Assembly (NCBI GenBank): GCA_000307305.1
Contig: DF158883.1
Span: 186,001 to 250,000, forward strand
Source: Enterobacteriaceae bacterium B14
Lineage (GTDB): Bacteria > Pseudomonadota > Gammaproteobacteria > Enterobacterales > Enterobacteriaceae
Reading direction: 5' to 3'
Length of the DNA: 64,000 nucleotides
The position numbers and the translations under genes are program-made. Shown piece after piece: positions 38,566 through 47,006 of this stretch. The notes beneath the pieces are model-generated. The model made no database searches and had not been told where the DNA came from. It worked only from the letters and a program-made list of their open reading frames with translations. How positions within the stretch are numbered: position 1 is the stretch's first letter; every line of letters begins with the position of its first letter.

Positions 38566-39993
38566 ATGTCGCTCAGTCGTCGACAATTTATTCAGGCGTC
38601 AGGATTAGCTCTGTGTGCCAGTGGTGTGCCTAGCGTTGTGCGGGCACAAGAACCAGAGATCCCATTACCTATCCCACCTCTTTTGGAAGCGAAAAGAGGG
38701 CAACCTGTATTTTTGACGATGCAGGAAGTCCACTGGTCGTTTATGGCGAATAAGAAGGCCAGTGCATGGGGTTTTAATGGCCAATATCTTGGGCCAACAG
38801 TGCGTGTCTATAACGGTGATGACACGAAAGTTATCTATAGCAATCGTCTAAATGAACCCGTAGCGATGACCATTGGCGGGCTACAGGTTCCCGGTGTTTT
38901 GATGGGGGGGGCCCCCCGAATGATCTCTCCTGGGGTTGATTGGTCTCCTGTGATACCTATTCGTCAGGCGGCGGCAACATGCTGGTATCACGCGAATACC
39001 CCAAACCGTATGGCACCACATATTTACAATGGCCTTGCTGGTATGTGGCTTGTTGAGGATGAGGTGAGTAAAAATCTCCGTATTCCGAACCACTACGGCG
39101 TTGATGATATCCCGCTCATTATTCAAGATAAGCGTTTAGACAGCTTTGGTTCAGTACGCTATAACCCTCCAGTAAAGGGAGGTTTTCTTGGTGATACGCT
39201 CTTGGTCAATGGTGTTCAGAACCCTTTCATTGAAGTCGCTCGCGGTTGGATCCGTTTACGTTTACTAAACGCCTCTAATTCTCGACGTTATTCACTGAAA
39301 ATGAGTGATGACCGACCAATGCACGTGATTGCCAGCGATCTCGGATTATTGCCTGTCCCCGTGCCAGTGCCTCAAATCTCGCTTGCTCCAGGGGAACGAA
39401 GAGAGGTTTTAATTAATATGTCTGAGGGCGGAGATGTGACTCTGACTGCCGGAGAATCGGCAAGTTTCATGGACCGTCTACGTGGGATATTTGAGCCTTC
39501 AAACATTTTGGTTTCAACCACCGTATTGACGCTTCGACCAACGGGATTACAGTCTCTGGTAGCTGATAATTTAGTCAATCGGCTTATTCCTGATTTTGTT
39601 GCAGCGGGGACGCCAATTCGCTCGCGTGAGTTCCGCTTAGGTGATTCTGGACCAGGAATTAATGGCACCGTTTGGGATATGTCCCGTGAGGATGTACGCT
39701 CGCAGCAGGGAACATGGGAGCGTTGGAAAATTATGTCTGACTTGCCCCAGTCTTTCCATATTCAAGGCGTGAGCGTTCTTATACAACGGGTTAACGGCGT
39801 GCGCCCAATGCAAGAAGATCGCGGTTGGAAAGATACGATTTGGGTTGATGGTGAAGTAGAGATTTATGTCTACTTTGGTCAACCGACGATCGATCACTTC
39901 CCTTTCATGTATTACAGCGGCATGTTAGAGATGGCAGATCAAGGTTCTGCGGGGCAATTTGCTGTTACTGCAACAGCGGCTAGAAGTAGTTAA
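38566..39993 (+). CDS. ftsP: Cell division protein FtsP (SufI)
   Basis: Periplasmic multicopper-oxidase-like protein that stabilises the divisome under stress; it lacks bound copper in E. coli. The start at 38566 follows GGAGA and gives 475 residues, with a twin-arginine signal (SRRQFIQASGLALCASG) cleaved near residue 27. Three cupredoxin domains follow; the usual HxH copper ligands are not apparent, in line with the family. Conserved stretches include NGLAGMWLVEDEVSK and VNGVQNPFIEVARGWIRLRL. A small G/C homopolymer patch near 38907-38917 reads through cleanly. It is the last gene of the E. coli 66-69 minute-like block. Confidence 0.96.
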   Translation: MSLSRRQFIQASGLALCASGVPSVVRAQEPEIPLPIPPLLEAKRGQPVFLTMQEVHWSFMANKKASAWGFNGQYLGPTVRVYNGDDTKVIYSNRLNEPVAMTIGGLQVPGVLMGGAPRMISPGVDWSPVIPIRQAAATCWYHANTPNRMAPHIYNGLAGMWLVEDEVSKNLRIPNHYGVDDIPLIIQDKRLDSFGSVRYNPPVKGGFLGDTLLVNGVQNPFIEVARGWIRLRLLNASNSRRYSLKMSDDRPMHVIASDLGLLPVPVPVPQISLAPGERREVLINMSEGGDVTLTAGESASFMDRLRGIFEPSNILVSTTVLTLRPTGLQSLVADNLVNRLIPDFVAAGTPIRSREFRLGDSGPGINGTVWDMSREDVRSQQGTWERWKIMSDLPQSFHIQGVSVLIQRVNGVRPMQEDRGWKDTIWVDGEVEIYVYFGQPTIDHFPFMYYSGMLEMADQGSAGQFAVTATAARSS

Positions 39994-39997
39994 TATC

Positions 39998-40060
39998 ATA
40001 TCCCCTTATCTTTAGTGATTCAGTGTTTTTGTAAACTATCAGATAAGGGGGATATTTTTT
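39998..40060 (+). terminator. Terminator after ftsP
   Basis: ATATCCCCTTATCT pairs with AGATAAGGGGGATAT (one bulged base) across a 29-nt loop, followed by six T. Confidence 0.8.
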
Positions 40061-40083
40061 GGCACACCCTTTTGCCTTCTCGA

Positions 40084-40992
40084 TTACCTCAATCGAAGTT
40101 CCCTTAATCTCTGAGCATAGAGGGAAAAATCAATATTATTAGCCTGCTGAATAGTTTCTACCCACTCCGCAGGAAATACATTTACACCGTTCATTGCGCC
40201 ACAAATTGCGGTTGCAATCGCGCCTATTACGTTAGTATCGCCACCAATATTTGCCGCTAAATGCGCGCAGCGCACAGGGTCGGTTTCTGCTAACTCAATC
40301 AAAGCCAGCGCTGTGGGAATAGATTCAAGACAGTCAGTGCCTGTGCCAATCGTTTGAGAGAGTTCATACAGTGCTTCACCATCGGGTAAATGTTTGAGTG
40401 AATGGCCCAACTCTATCGCTATTTCAAGGCGGCGCCGTAAAGAGGGAGCATAACTGTTTAAATAGGTGTTCTGGGCATCTTCTGCTAAGGCAGGAAGTTC
40501 ATGTTTGATAATAAACCATCCCGCCCCTTCAATTGCGCGGCTTAAACACCATGCGACAACCGTCACGCCTGCGATAGCAATATCAGATGAGTACGCCTGC
40601 GGGCAGGCGTTGGCAATCTGCTCGATAAAAAATGATGGGGAAGAGGTAGGCAGGATACAACCAAGAGGAGAGAGCCAAATGGCCGCCTCGCGCGTTTCCT
40701 GTCGGTGTATGATATCTGCAGCCTTAGGCAAACGGGTGTGAGGAAGCCGACCCTCTATCAACTGTTCTATTACCGAAATACTTTGGCCGGTTAACAATGT
40801 GAATTTGCCTGCGTGATGGCCGGACGATGCCTCACTCTCTACAGGGCAGGGTAGAAAGGTATCAATCCAGCCAAAGTGCTGTCGCACACGCTGTGGTGGC
40901 CATTTTCGAGAGGGCATACCGAGAGCATCGCCAATAGCCAGCCCATACAAGCCACCAAGAATAGCATCTAGCATATTGATATTATTATTCAT
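40084..40992 (-). CDS. ADP-ribosylglycohydrolase-family protein with altered metal-binding motifs
   Basis: Protein of 302 residues with the DraG/ARH fold. The family start is clear (GGLYGLAIGDALGMPSRKW), as are the later helix IGTGTDCLESIPTALAL and the C-terminal NIGGDTNVIGAIATAICGA. Known enzymes of this fold bind two Mg2+ through a TDDT-type motif and GGDTDT. Here the first appears as KFTLLTGQS, with both Asp replaced by Leu, and the second as GGDTNV. Hydrolysis of ADP-ribose links by the usual mechanism is therefore doubtful; substrate unknown. It stands alone at the join between the two conserved blocks, convergent with ftsP. Confidence 0.8.
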   Translation of the reverse strand: MNNNINMLDAILGGLYGLAIGDALGMPSRKWPPQRVRQHFGWIDTFLPCPVESEASSGHHAGKFTLLTGQSISVIEQLIEGRLPHTRLPKAADIIHRQETREAAIWLSPLGCILPTSSPSFFIEQIANACPQAYSSDIAIAGVTVVAWCLSRAIEGAGWFIIKHELPALAEDAQNTYLNSYAPSLRRRLEIAIELGHSLKHLPDGEALYELSQTIGTGTDCLESIPTALALIELAETDPVRCAHLAANIGGDTNVIGAIATAICGAMNGVNVFPAEWVETIQQANNIDFSLYAQRLRELRLR

Positions 40993-41157
40993 TTTTAATG
41001 AATTTCCTGGTGTCTACTTTTTTGCACATTGAGCATACTTTTCAACTAAGGCATTAGGGAGAAAAGGCGAATAAAGTGTTATGTGCCAAATGAGACTAGA
41101 AAGTGTGGGCAGTCAGGAAAGGATAGCTAACTATTCAAAAAATAAAAAGGGAACGTA

Positions 41158-41181
41158 ACCGGCCAGTATCGGTTGGCCGGT
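41158..41181 (-). terminator. Possible terminator after ridA
   Basis: ACCGGCCA and TGGCCGGT form a perfect 8-bp stem with an 8-nt loop. On the minus strand a T-rich stretch follows about 10 nt later. It is 58 bp beyond the ridA stop. Confidence 0.45.
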
Positions 41182-41239
41182 CATACTAAAAATCTAAATT
41201 TATACTAAAAAGCTAAACGACAACCGAAATCAGCCGTTA

Positions 41240-41626
41240 TTAACCACGAACGGCAATCGCTTCAATTTCAATTTTTACGTCTTTTGGCAGGCGGGCAACT
41301 TCAACGCAAGAGCGGGCAGGGAACGGTGCTTTATGCTCTGTGAAAAAGGCTTCATAGGCCGCATTTACCGTGGCAAAGTCATTTAAATCTTTCACAAATA
41401 CGGTCGTTTTTACGATGTTAGCCACGGTCAGGCCTGCTTCTTCGACGATAGCCTTCACATTCTCCAGTGATTGGCGTGCTTGCGCTGCCACATCGTCAGC
41501 CACTTCACCTGTTTTTGGGTTAACAGGGATCTGGCCTGAGGTAATGATCATGCTACCAAGGTCAACGCCTTGTACATAAGGGCCAATTGCGGCAGGTGCT
41601 TTCTCTGTATTGATAATGCGGGACAT
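41240..41626 (-). CDS. ridA: 2-iminobutanoate/2-iminopropanoate deaminase RidA
   Basis: Hydrolyses reactive enamine/imine intermediates released by PLP enzymes such as threonine dehydratase, protecting other PLP enzymes. It has 128 residues, the family length. The conserved IGPYVQGVDLG, ITSGQIPVNPKTGE, KTTVFVKDLNDFA and ARSCVEVARLPKDVKIEIEA (with the substrate-binding Arg near residue 105) are all present. The start follows AAGGA. It lies next to pyrI, as in E. coli. Confidence 0.97.
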   Translation of the reverse strand: MSRIINTEKAPAAIGPYVQGVDLGSMIITSGQIPVNPKTGEVADDVAAQARQSLENVKAIVEEAGLTVANIVKTTVFVKDLNDFATVNAAYEAFFTEHKAPFPARSCVEVARLPKDVKIEIEAIAVRG

Positions 41627-41769
41627 AGTTTTTCCTTGTTAGAAAGGTAAGAGGTAGTTGAAATTCGGGTAGGTATCTCAATCGCTCATAATGGAGCCGT
41701 CATTCTATTATAGGGAGCTACCGGAGAGAAACACAGTGACCGAGAACACAAAGCGTACAGAGAATCTCA

Positions 41770-41821
41770 AAACAGAGACGATTTAAGGGATAGATGGGAA
41801 TCTACCCCCTTATCGTCTGTT
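41770..41821 (-). terminator. Terminator after pyrI
   Basis: A long interrupted stem (ACAGACGATAAGGG..TAGAT with ATCTA..CCCTTAAATCGTCTCTGT, read on the minus strand) is followed by TTTGAG. It starts directly after the pyrI stop. Confidence 0.65.
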
Positions 41822-41823
41822 AT

Positions 41824-42288
41824 TTATGAGTTATAAATAACCGCCTGATGCTCAAACTCTTTCTCGCAGTATTTGCATTTAAGATGTACATCTTGGCGAT
41901 GTTTCTGAACGGCAAAACTGGAGCTAACGGATTCGCTACGGCTAATACAGTTACTATTAGGGCAAATCAGAATGTCATCAATACGGTCGGGTAGGCTGAG
42001 GGTATGCTTATGCACCACTTCGTAGTTATCAATACGGTTCACTGTCGCTTTTGGCGCATACATAGCTAGCTGGTTAGCCTGCTGTTCTGTCAAAAAAGTA
42101 TTCTCAATCTTGATCAGATCTTTGCGAATTAATTCGCGAGAAGGCAGATTCAGGCCAATAGTGATGCGTTGGTCTGTCTCGGTCAGTTTAAATAATTTCA
42201 GCAGTTTAAAGCCGATTTGTGCGGGGATATGGTCGATGACGGTACCGCATTTGATGGCTTCAACCTGTAATTTATTATCGTGAGTCAT
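41824..42288 (-). CDS. pyrI: Aspartate carbamoyltransferase regulatory chain PyrI
   Basis: Regulatory subunit of ATCase that carries CTP/UTP inhibition and ATP activation. The start at 42288 lies 8 nt after AGGAGG and gives 154 residues ([20 protein letters not shown]). The N-terminal allosteric domain is followed by a zinc domain with four Cys in CPNSNC and CKYC. It is 13 bp downstream of pyrB in the same operon. Confidence 0.98.
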   Translation of the reverse strand: MTHDNKLQVEAIKCGTVIDHIPAQIGFKLLKLFKLTETDQRITIGLNLPSRELIRKDLIKIENTFLTEQQANQLAMYAPKATVNRIDNYEVVHKHTLSLPDRIDDILICPNSNCISRSESVSSSFAVQKHRQDVHLKCKYCEKEFEHQAVIYNS

Positions 42289-42301
42289 GAGCAAATCCTC
42301 C

Positions 42302-43237
42302 TTATAGAGCCAATTCAGCGTTAAGAACCAGAGCTAACAGTGCTTGTCGGGCAAAGATGCCATTTCCAGCCTGTTGGAAGTAGTAAGCGTGAGGCGTTTT
42401 ATCAACGTCTACCGTAATCTCATCGATACGCGGCAGTGGGTGCAGAACTTTCATATTTTCACGTGCATTGACGAGGTCTGCGGCATGAAGAATAAATTGC
42501 GCTTTGACGTTAGCGTATTCTGATGGGTCCAAGCGCTCTTTTTGTACGCGAGTCATGTACAGAATATCCAGTTCTGAAACTACCTCGTCAATATTGCTAT
42601 GGACACTAAACTCAATACCTTTTTCTTTTAGCATATTCAGAATATAAGGCGGCATGGCAAGCGCATCTGGGGCGATAAAGTAGAAACGGTTACCTTCAAA
42701 TTTTGCCAAAGCCTGCGTGAGTGAGTGAACGGTGCGGCCATATTTCAGATCACCGACCATCGCAATATTAATGTTATTTAAGCGCCCCTGAGTTTCTTGA
42801 ATCGTGAATAGATCAAGCAGCGTCTGGGTTGGATGCTGGTTAGAACCATCACCGGCATTAAGAATCGGGATGCCGTTTGAGACATCGGAGGCTAAGCGAG
42901 CTGCCCCTTCCTGCGGATGACGCATGACGATGGCATCGACGTAAGTGCTGATAACAGAGATGGTATCGGCCAATGTCTCACCTTTTTTCCCCATAGAGGT
43001 ATTTCCTCCATCGGCAAAGCCGATAACGGATGCGCCGAGGCGGTGTATCGAAGTTTCGAATGACAGACGTGTACGCGTAGAGGCTTCAAAGAAGCAGCTC
43101 GCAATCACTTTATTTCTCAGTAAATCAGGCTGCGGTTTAGCTTTTAAACTTGAGGCTGTCTTTAAGACTAGCTCTAAATCATCGCGGCTAAGATCGTTAA
43201 TTGAAATGATATTTTTTTGATATAGCGGGTTAGCCAT
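42302..43237 (-). CDS. pyrB: Aspartate carbamoyltransferase catalytic chain PyrB
   Basis: Catalytic subunit of ATCase, condensing carbamoyl phosphate and aspartate in the first committed step of pyrimidine synthesis. The start at 43237 follows AAGGAG and gives 311 residues ([20 protein letters not shown]). Motifs: the carbamoyl-phosphate loop [11 protein letters not shown] near residue 51, the [10 protein letters not shown] segment, [15 protein letters not shown] and [11 protein letters not shown]. It is expressed from a promoter with a leader peptide and attenuator upstream. Confidence 0.98.
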   Translation of the reverse strand: MANPLYQKNIISINDLSRDDLELVLKTASSLKAKPQPDLLRNKVIASCFFEASTRTRLSFETSIHRLGASVIGFADGGNTSMGKKGETLADTISVISTYVDAIVMRHPQEGAARLASDVSNGIPILNAGDGSNQHPTQTLLDLFTIQETQGRLNNINIAMVGDLKYGRTVHSLTQALAKFEGNRFYFIAPDALAMPPYILNMLKEKGIEFSVHSNIDEVVSELDILYMTRVQKERLDPSEYANVKAQFILHAADLVNARENMKVLHPLPRIDEITVDVDKTPHAYYFQQAGNGIFARQALLALVLNAELAL

Positions 43238-43296
43238 ATTTGCGCTCCTTTTATCGTGAGTGGTGGCCATCTGTCATACATTGCCAATCTTCAGAC

Positions 43297-43325
43297 AAAA
43301 AAAAGCCCCTCAATTGAGGGGCTTT
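43297..43325 (-). terminator. pyrBI attenuator
   Basis: AAAGCCCCTCAA and TTGAGGGGCTTT form a perfect 24-bp palindrome; on the minus strand it is followed by eight T in all. It begins immediately after the leader peptide stop codon and lies about 60 bp before pyrB, as in the UTP-sensing attenuation system of E. coli. Confidence 0.92.
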
Positions 43326-43439
43326 CTAAAATGATCGAGTTAGCAACAAGGAAAAAACGGGAATGCAGAAACCTAATGACGGTATGTCATGGTATTGAAT
43401 GACAACATTTTTTTTGACAAAAACATCGCTGCTTTTCAT
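43326..43439 (-). CDS. pyrL: pyrBI operon leader peptide PyrL
   Basis: Leader frame of 37 codons starting at ATG 43439 behind AGGAG and ending with TAG at 43326, directly against the attenuator stem. The product begins Met-Lys-Ser-Ser-Asp and ends in a hydrophobic Leu/Phe-rich segment; it has no obvious similarity to the 44-residue E. coli PyrL. The mRNA near its end is U-rich (GTTTTTTCC), the kind of stretch at which polymerase pauses when UTP is low, letting the ribosome catch up and disrupt the hairpin. The peptide itself is unlikely to matter. Confidence 0.85.
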   Translation of the reverse strand: MKSSDVFVKKNVVIQYHDIPSLGFCIPVFSLLLTRSF

Positions 43440-43451
43440 GCTTTCTCCTGG

Positions 43452-43492
43452 CAAATTGTGGCGGATTATACGCTGGCTTTGTGAAGCTGCAA
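43452..43492 (-). promoter_or_regulatory. pyrBI promoter with UTP-sensitive initial transcribed sequence
   Basis: On the minus strand, TTGCAG (43487-43492) and TATAAT (43465-43470) are separated by 16 bp. Eight bases after the -10 box comes AATTTG (43452-43457). In E. coli pyrBI, AAUUUG is the start of the transcript and allows reiterative U addition when UTP is high, which aborts initiation. The same bases at the same spacing are kept here. Confidence 0.75.
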
Positions 43493-43539
43493 GCTAAAAA
43501 TTCACCTTTTGTGCGGTGTGCTGTGATTACAGAGTAATA

Positions 43540-44262
43540 CTATATGGCGGCAGTGGTGTGTGATGCAGAGGAGAGATCCTGCCGAGAGAACGGCTTAACG
43601 ATATTTCCATTCTCCATCAGCGCCGCACGTTCGGACATATGCGCAATCACATCTGCATCATGGCTCACCAAGAGGTAAGTCATGCCATATTCCTGTTTGA
43701 GGTGATTTAAAAGATTCAATATTTCTGCCTGAACGGACATATCTAGCGCAGAAGTAGGTTCATCTAACAATAGTAGCTTAGGCTTTAGCAGCAGTGCCCG
43801 TGCGATAGCGACCCTTTGGCGCTGACCGCCGGAAAGCTGGTGAGGATAACGCATTGCAATATTTTCAGATAAGCCCACTTGGTTTAGCGCAGACAAGATC
43901 CTTGGCTCGATATTTCGCTCTCTACGAATGGCTAGTGGCTCACTCAGCGTGCGATGAATCGTATGATTTGGATGCAGAGAGGCATAAGGGTCTTGGAATA
44001 CCATCTGCACCTGTGCGCGCAGTGTGGAGCTAAAACGTTGCTTGGGTTTTAAGGTTTCCCCCAATAACGTTATCTCCCCTGACCACTCTTTTTGTAAGCC
44101 AGCAAGAACACGCAATATTGTTGATTTACCACAGCCCGATGCGCCAATTAGGCTAAATGTTTCACCTTCTTCAACGCGAAAACTCACAGAGTTTACGACA
44201 ATGCGATGTTCAAAGCCGTGAGGGAAACTCACCTGCAATTGCTGAATATCAATCAGTGCCAT
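43540..44262 (-). CDS. ABC transporter ATP-binding protein (OppF/NikE-like)
   Basis: Second nucleotide-binding subunit of a peptide/nickel-type ABC importer. The start at 44262 follows AGGAG and gives 240 residues. Walker A GASGCGKST (about residue 40), the Q-loop QMVFQDPYASLHPNHT, the ABC signature LSGGQRQRVAIARAL and Walker B LLLLDEPTSALD are all intact. At 240 residues it is nearer NikE (about 268) than OppF (about 330) and lacks the usual C-terminal oligopeptide/dipeptide extension with its Cys cluster. It overlaps the preceding ATPase gene by 14 bp. Confidence 0.9.
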   Translation of the reverse strand: MALIDIQQLQVSFPHGFEHRIVVNSVSFRVEEGETFSLIGASGCGKSTILRVLAGLQKEWSGEITLLGETLKPKQRFSSTLRAQVQMVFQDPYASLHPNHTIHRTLSEPLAIRRERNIEPRILSALNQVGLSENIAMRYPHQLSGGQRQRVAIARALLLKPKLLLLDEPTSALDMSVQAEILNLLNHLKQEYGMTYLLVSHDADVIAHMSERAALMENGNIVKPFSRQDLSSASHTTAAI

Positions 44263-45097
44263 GTTCAACTCCTGCAAGATTAAGCGTTCTATCCAATACG
44301 GGAAGTACGGTGCCATAGGTGGCAGCGCTGGGGCGGCAGCGCCATAGTGTTTGGGTATAAGGGTGTGTTGATTGCGGTAGCAGGCTTGCCGCGCTTTGGT
44401 CCACTAACTGCCCTTGGTACATAACAAGCACGCGATCGCAGTGCTCAGCAACCAGTGGTAAATCATGGCTGATCAACAGCAGCCCCATCTTTCTCTGTTC
44501 ACACTGCTCAACAATCAACTCAAGGATCTGATTGCGCAGCTTGGCATCCAGTGCAGAGGTCGGTTCATCGGCAATCAATAACAGGGGATTATTGATTAGC
44601 GCAATGGCCAGCATGGCTCTTTGCCCCATTCCACCCGATAGCTCATTTGGATAGCTGCGTGCGATAGCGGGTTGTAGCCCGACGGCAAGTAGCGCCTCGT
44701 CAATTTTATCTCTCCGATCCGCCCGCGACCTATGACGATGAATCTTGAGTGACTCTTCAATTTGCTGCCCTACAGTGAGTGCAGGGTTGAGCGCATAACG
44801 GGGGTCTTGCAATACCATTGCTATCTTTGAACCCCGAATCTGGTTTATCTGTTTGGTGTTTAAATCGAGTAGATTCTGGTTCTGAAAGCGCAAATGCTCA
44901 GCAGTTACTTGCCCCGGTTTGCGAACTAATCCCATGATGGCGCGTGCTGTCATTGATTTACCCGAGCCGGATTCCCCCACCAGAGCCACTCGCTCCTGAC
45001 CAACAGTGAAAGAGATCGTGTCCACAACGGCGATTTTCTCCGTCTGGCTAGGGTAATGTATTGATAACTTAGAGAGAGATAATAGCGGCTCAGTCAT
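44249..45097 (-). CDS. ABC transporter ATP-binding protein (OppD/NikD-like)
   Basis: First nucleotide-binding subunit of the same importer. The start at 45097 (MTEPLLSLSKLSIHYPS) gives 282 residues and overlaps the permease gene by 8 bp. Walker A GESGSGKSM, the Q-loop MVLQDPRYALNPALTVG, signature LSGGMGQRAMLAIALI and Walker B LLIADEPTSALD are present. The Met in the Walker A Ser/Thr-adjacent position (KSMTAR) is normal for OppD-type proteins. The C-terminal region (HPYTQTLWRCRPS) is short. Confidence 0.9.
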   Translation of the reverse strand: MTEPLLSLSKLSIHYPSQTEKIAVVDTISFTVGQERVALVGESGSGKSMTARAIMGLVRKPGQVTAEHLRFQNQNLLDLNTKQINQIRGSKIAMVLQDPRYALNPALTVGQQIEESLKIHRHRSRADRRDKIDEALLAVGLQPAIARSYPNELSGGMGQRAMLAIALINNPLLLIADEPTSALDAKLRNQILELIVEQCEQRKMGLLLISHDLPLVAEHCDRVLVMYQGQLVDQSAASLLPQSTHPYTQTLWRCRPSAATYGTVLPVLDRTLNLAGVEHGTD

Positions 45098-45923
45098 GAT
45101 GAGGATCCAATATGTCGCGTAGCCCATCGCCGAGTAGGTTAAATGCAAGGCTGCTGATAAGAATTGCTGCTCCAGGAATGGCGGCGATCCACCATTGATC
45201 GAAGATGACCTGCATACCTTCCGCAACCATCGATCCCCATTCGGCCATTGGCGGCCTAGCGCCAAGCCCCAGGAACCCTAACCCTGCCGCAGCAAGAATG
45301 ATCCCAGCAAGATCGAGAGCCAAACGAACAATAGCGGAAGGCAAACACATCGGCAGAATATGCCCCCATAGCAGCCTTAATCCTTTGATGCCCATCATTT
45401 CCGCTGCGGCAAGATAGTCGCTCTTTCGCAGGCGCTGAATTTCAGCTCTAGCCTGGCGTGCGTAAGCAGGCCAAGTGGTTAACGCCAGCGCCAGCGCACC
45501 ATTAAGAAGGCCAGGCCCGAGCATGGCGACGAAAGCGAAAGCCAGAATCAGACGTGGCATTGACATCACGACATCGGTAAAGCGCATCAAAACTCGCTCC
45601 ATCCAGCCGCCGTAATAACCCGAGAGTATTCCGATACCTAGCCCTAATGGCAGGGTGATCAGGGTAACTAATAAAATTAAACCTAATGTAGGGCGTGTAC
45701 CGTAAATCAATCGGGATAACATATCGCGACCGTAGCTATCTGTACCCAGTAAGTGCCCACTCCCTGGAGGTAAAAGGCGGTTGGCGGCATCCTGCCAGTT
45801 AGGGTCATGGGGCGCTAGCCAAGGCGCAAAGAGAGCCAGAGTGACTAAAAAAAGAAGAATGACCATGCCAATACTGGCAGAGGTGGAGCGTTTAAGTTGT
45901 GCAAGCCGAAGTGTCATGATCAT
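45090..45923 (-). CDS. ABC transporter permease (DppC/NikC-like)
   Basis: Membrane subunit of 277 residues with about six hydrophobic helices. The N-terminal signature of the family, HDPNWQDAANRLLPPGSGHLLGTDSYGRD, is clear; the EAA-type coupling loop is near DYLAAAEMMGIKGLRLLWGHILP. It is positioned 1 bp after the other permease gene, so the two are translated together. A second ATG two codons inside is also possible. Confidence 0.9.
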   Translation of the reverse strand: MIMTLRLAQLKRSTSASIGMVILLFLVTLALFAPWLAPHDPNWQDAANRLLPPGSGHLLGTDSYGRDMLSRLIYGTRPTLGLILLVTLITLPLGLGIGILSGYYGGWMERVLMRFTDVVMSMPRLILAFAFVAMLGPGLLNGALALALTTWPAYARQARAEIQRLRKSDYLAAAEMMGIKGLRLLWGHILPMCLPSAIVRLALDLAGIILAAAGLGFLGLGARPPMAEWGSMVAEGMQVIFDQWWIAAIPGAAILISSLAFNLLGDGLRDILDPHHD

Positions 45924-45924
45924 C

Positions 45925-46974
45925 TTAGCGCGCCCTTGGATCTAACTGACGCACCAGCAGATCGGTCAGATTATTGATAAGTATAAAACCGATGCCGATC
46001 AACAAGGTTCCCCCCATGATGGCGGTGGTATCACCGGCAAACAGGGCCGTTGTTAGATAGCGCCCAATACCGGGCCATGAGAAGACGGTTTCAGTCAGCA
46101 CAGCACCTTCCAACATTCCGGTATAGGAAAGTGCGACAACGGTAAGCAGCGTGCCGCGAATATTGGGCAAAACATGGGAAAATATAATGCGCAATTCTCC
46201 GGCGCCTTTCGCCCGTGCCAGCGTGACATACTCTTTGTTCAACTCACTCAGGCAAGAGGAGCGGGTGAGGCGCGTAATGCTAGCTAATGAATAATAGGCA
46301 AGTAGAGCAACGGGAAGGATCAGATGCCCGATAGCATTGGCAAATGCACCTGATTCACCCGAGCGCCATGTATCAATTAAGGCAAAGCCGGTTTTCATCT
46401 CGATAGTGTACTGGTAGATATCGTCTAAACGACCGGGGCCGGGGCTCCAATGTAGTTGGGCATAAAACAGCAACAGCATTAACAACCCAAGCCAGAAGAT
46501 AGGGACGGAGTTTCCTAGCAGCGTGATAAAACGCACGACGATATCAAATTTACTGCCCACATAACGGGCGCATAAAATCCCGAGTAACACCCCCAGTGTT
46601 GCGCCAAATATTAGCGCAATGGTTGCCAGCTCTATTGTGGCAGGGAACGCTGTCATGAGATCGCTCAATACAGGCTGCCCAGTGGAAGAGGCGATACCGA
46701 GATTGCCATGAACCAGCTGGGTGAGGTAATGCCAGAACTGTACGATAAGTGGCTGGTCTAGCCCTAACTGCTGTTTGACCTGCTGATACGTTGATTCACT
46801 GGCGTGATCGCCGACAATCTGCAACACCCGATCCACAGGTGACAGGGCAGAGAGCAGAAATGTGATGACTAATAACCCCAATAGGGTCAGCGCCAAAGTA
46901 AGCAGGCTTTGTGCCAGCCCTAACAGATGATGCCGAGCACGAGAGCTCGGCATTTTTTTTACAGCCAATGACAT
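45925..46974 (-). CDS. ABC transporter permease (DppB/NikB-like)
   Basis: Membrane subunit of 349 residues, about six hydrophobic helices. Typical family features are the conserved LGLDQPLIVQFWHYLTQLVHG loop after TM1 and the coupling loop EYVTLARAKGAGELRIIFSHVLPN. It lies between the binding-protein gene (32 bp upstream) and the second permease. Confidence 0.9.
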   Translation of the reverse strand: MSLAVKKMPSSRARHHLLGLAQSLLTLALTLLGLLVITFLLSALSPVDRVLQIVGDHASESTYQQVKQQLGLDQPLIVQFWHYLTQLVHGNLGIASSTGQPVLSDLMTAFPATIELATIALIFGATLGVLLGILCARYVGSKFDIVVRFITLLGNSVPIFWLGLLMLLLFYAQLHWSPGPGRLDDIYQYTIEMKTGFALIDTWRSGESGAFANAIGHLILPVALLAYYSLASITRLTRSSCLSELNKEYVTLARAKGAGELRIIFSHVLPNIRGTLLTVVALSYTGMLEGAVLTETVFSWPGIGRYLTTALFAGDTTAIMGGTLLIGIGFILINNLTDLLVRQLDPRAR

Positions 46975-47006
46975 ACAAAATTGCTCATGTTCGTTGGTCG
47001 TGAATA

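Noticed and set aside
38905-38920. Run of seven G followed by six C in ftsP, a possible sequencing error
   Set aside because: The reading frame stays open across it and the protein aligns with E. coli FtsP on both sides (VPGVLMGGAPRMISPG).
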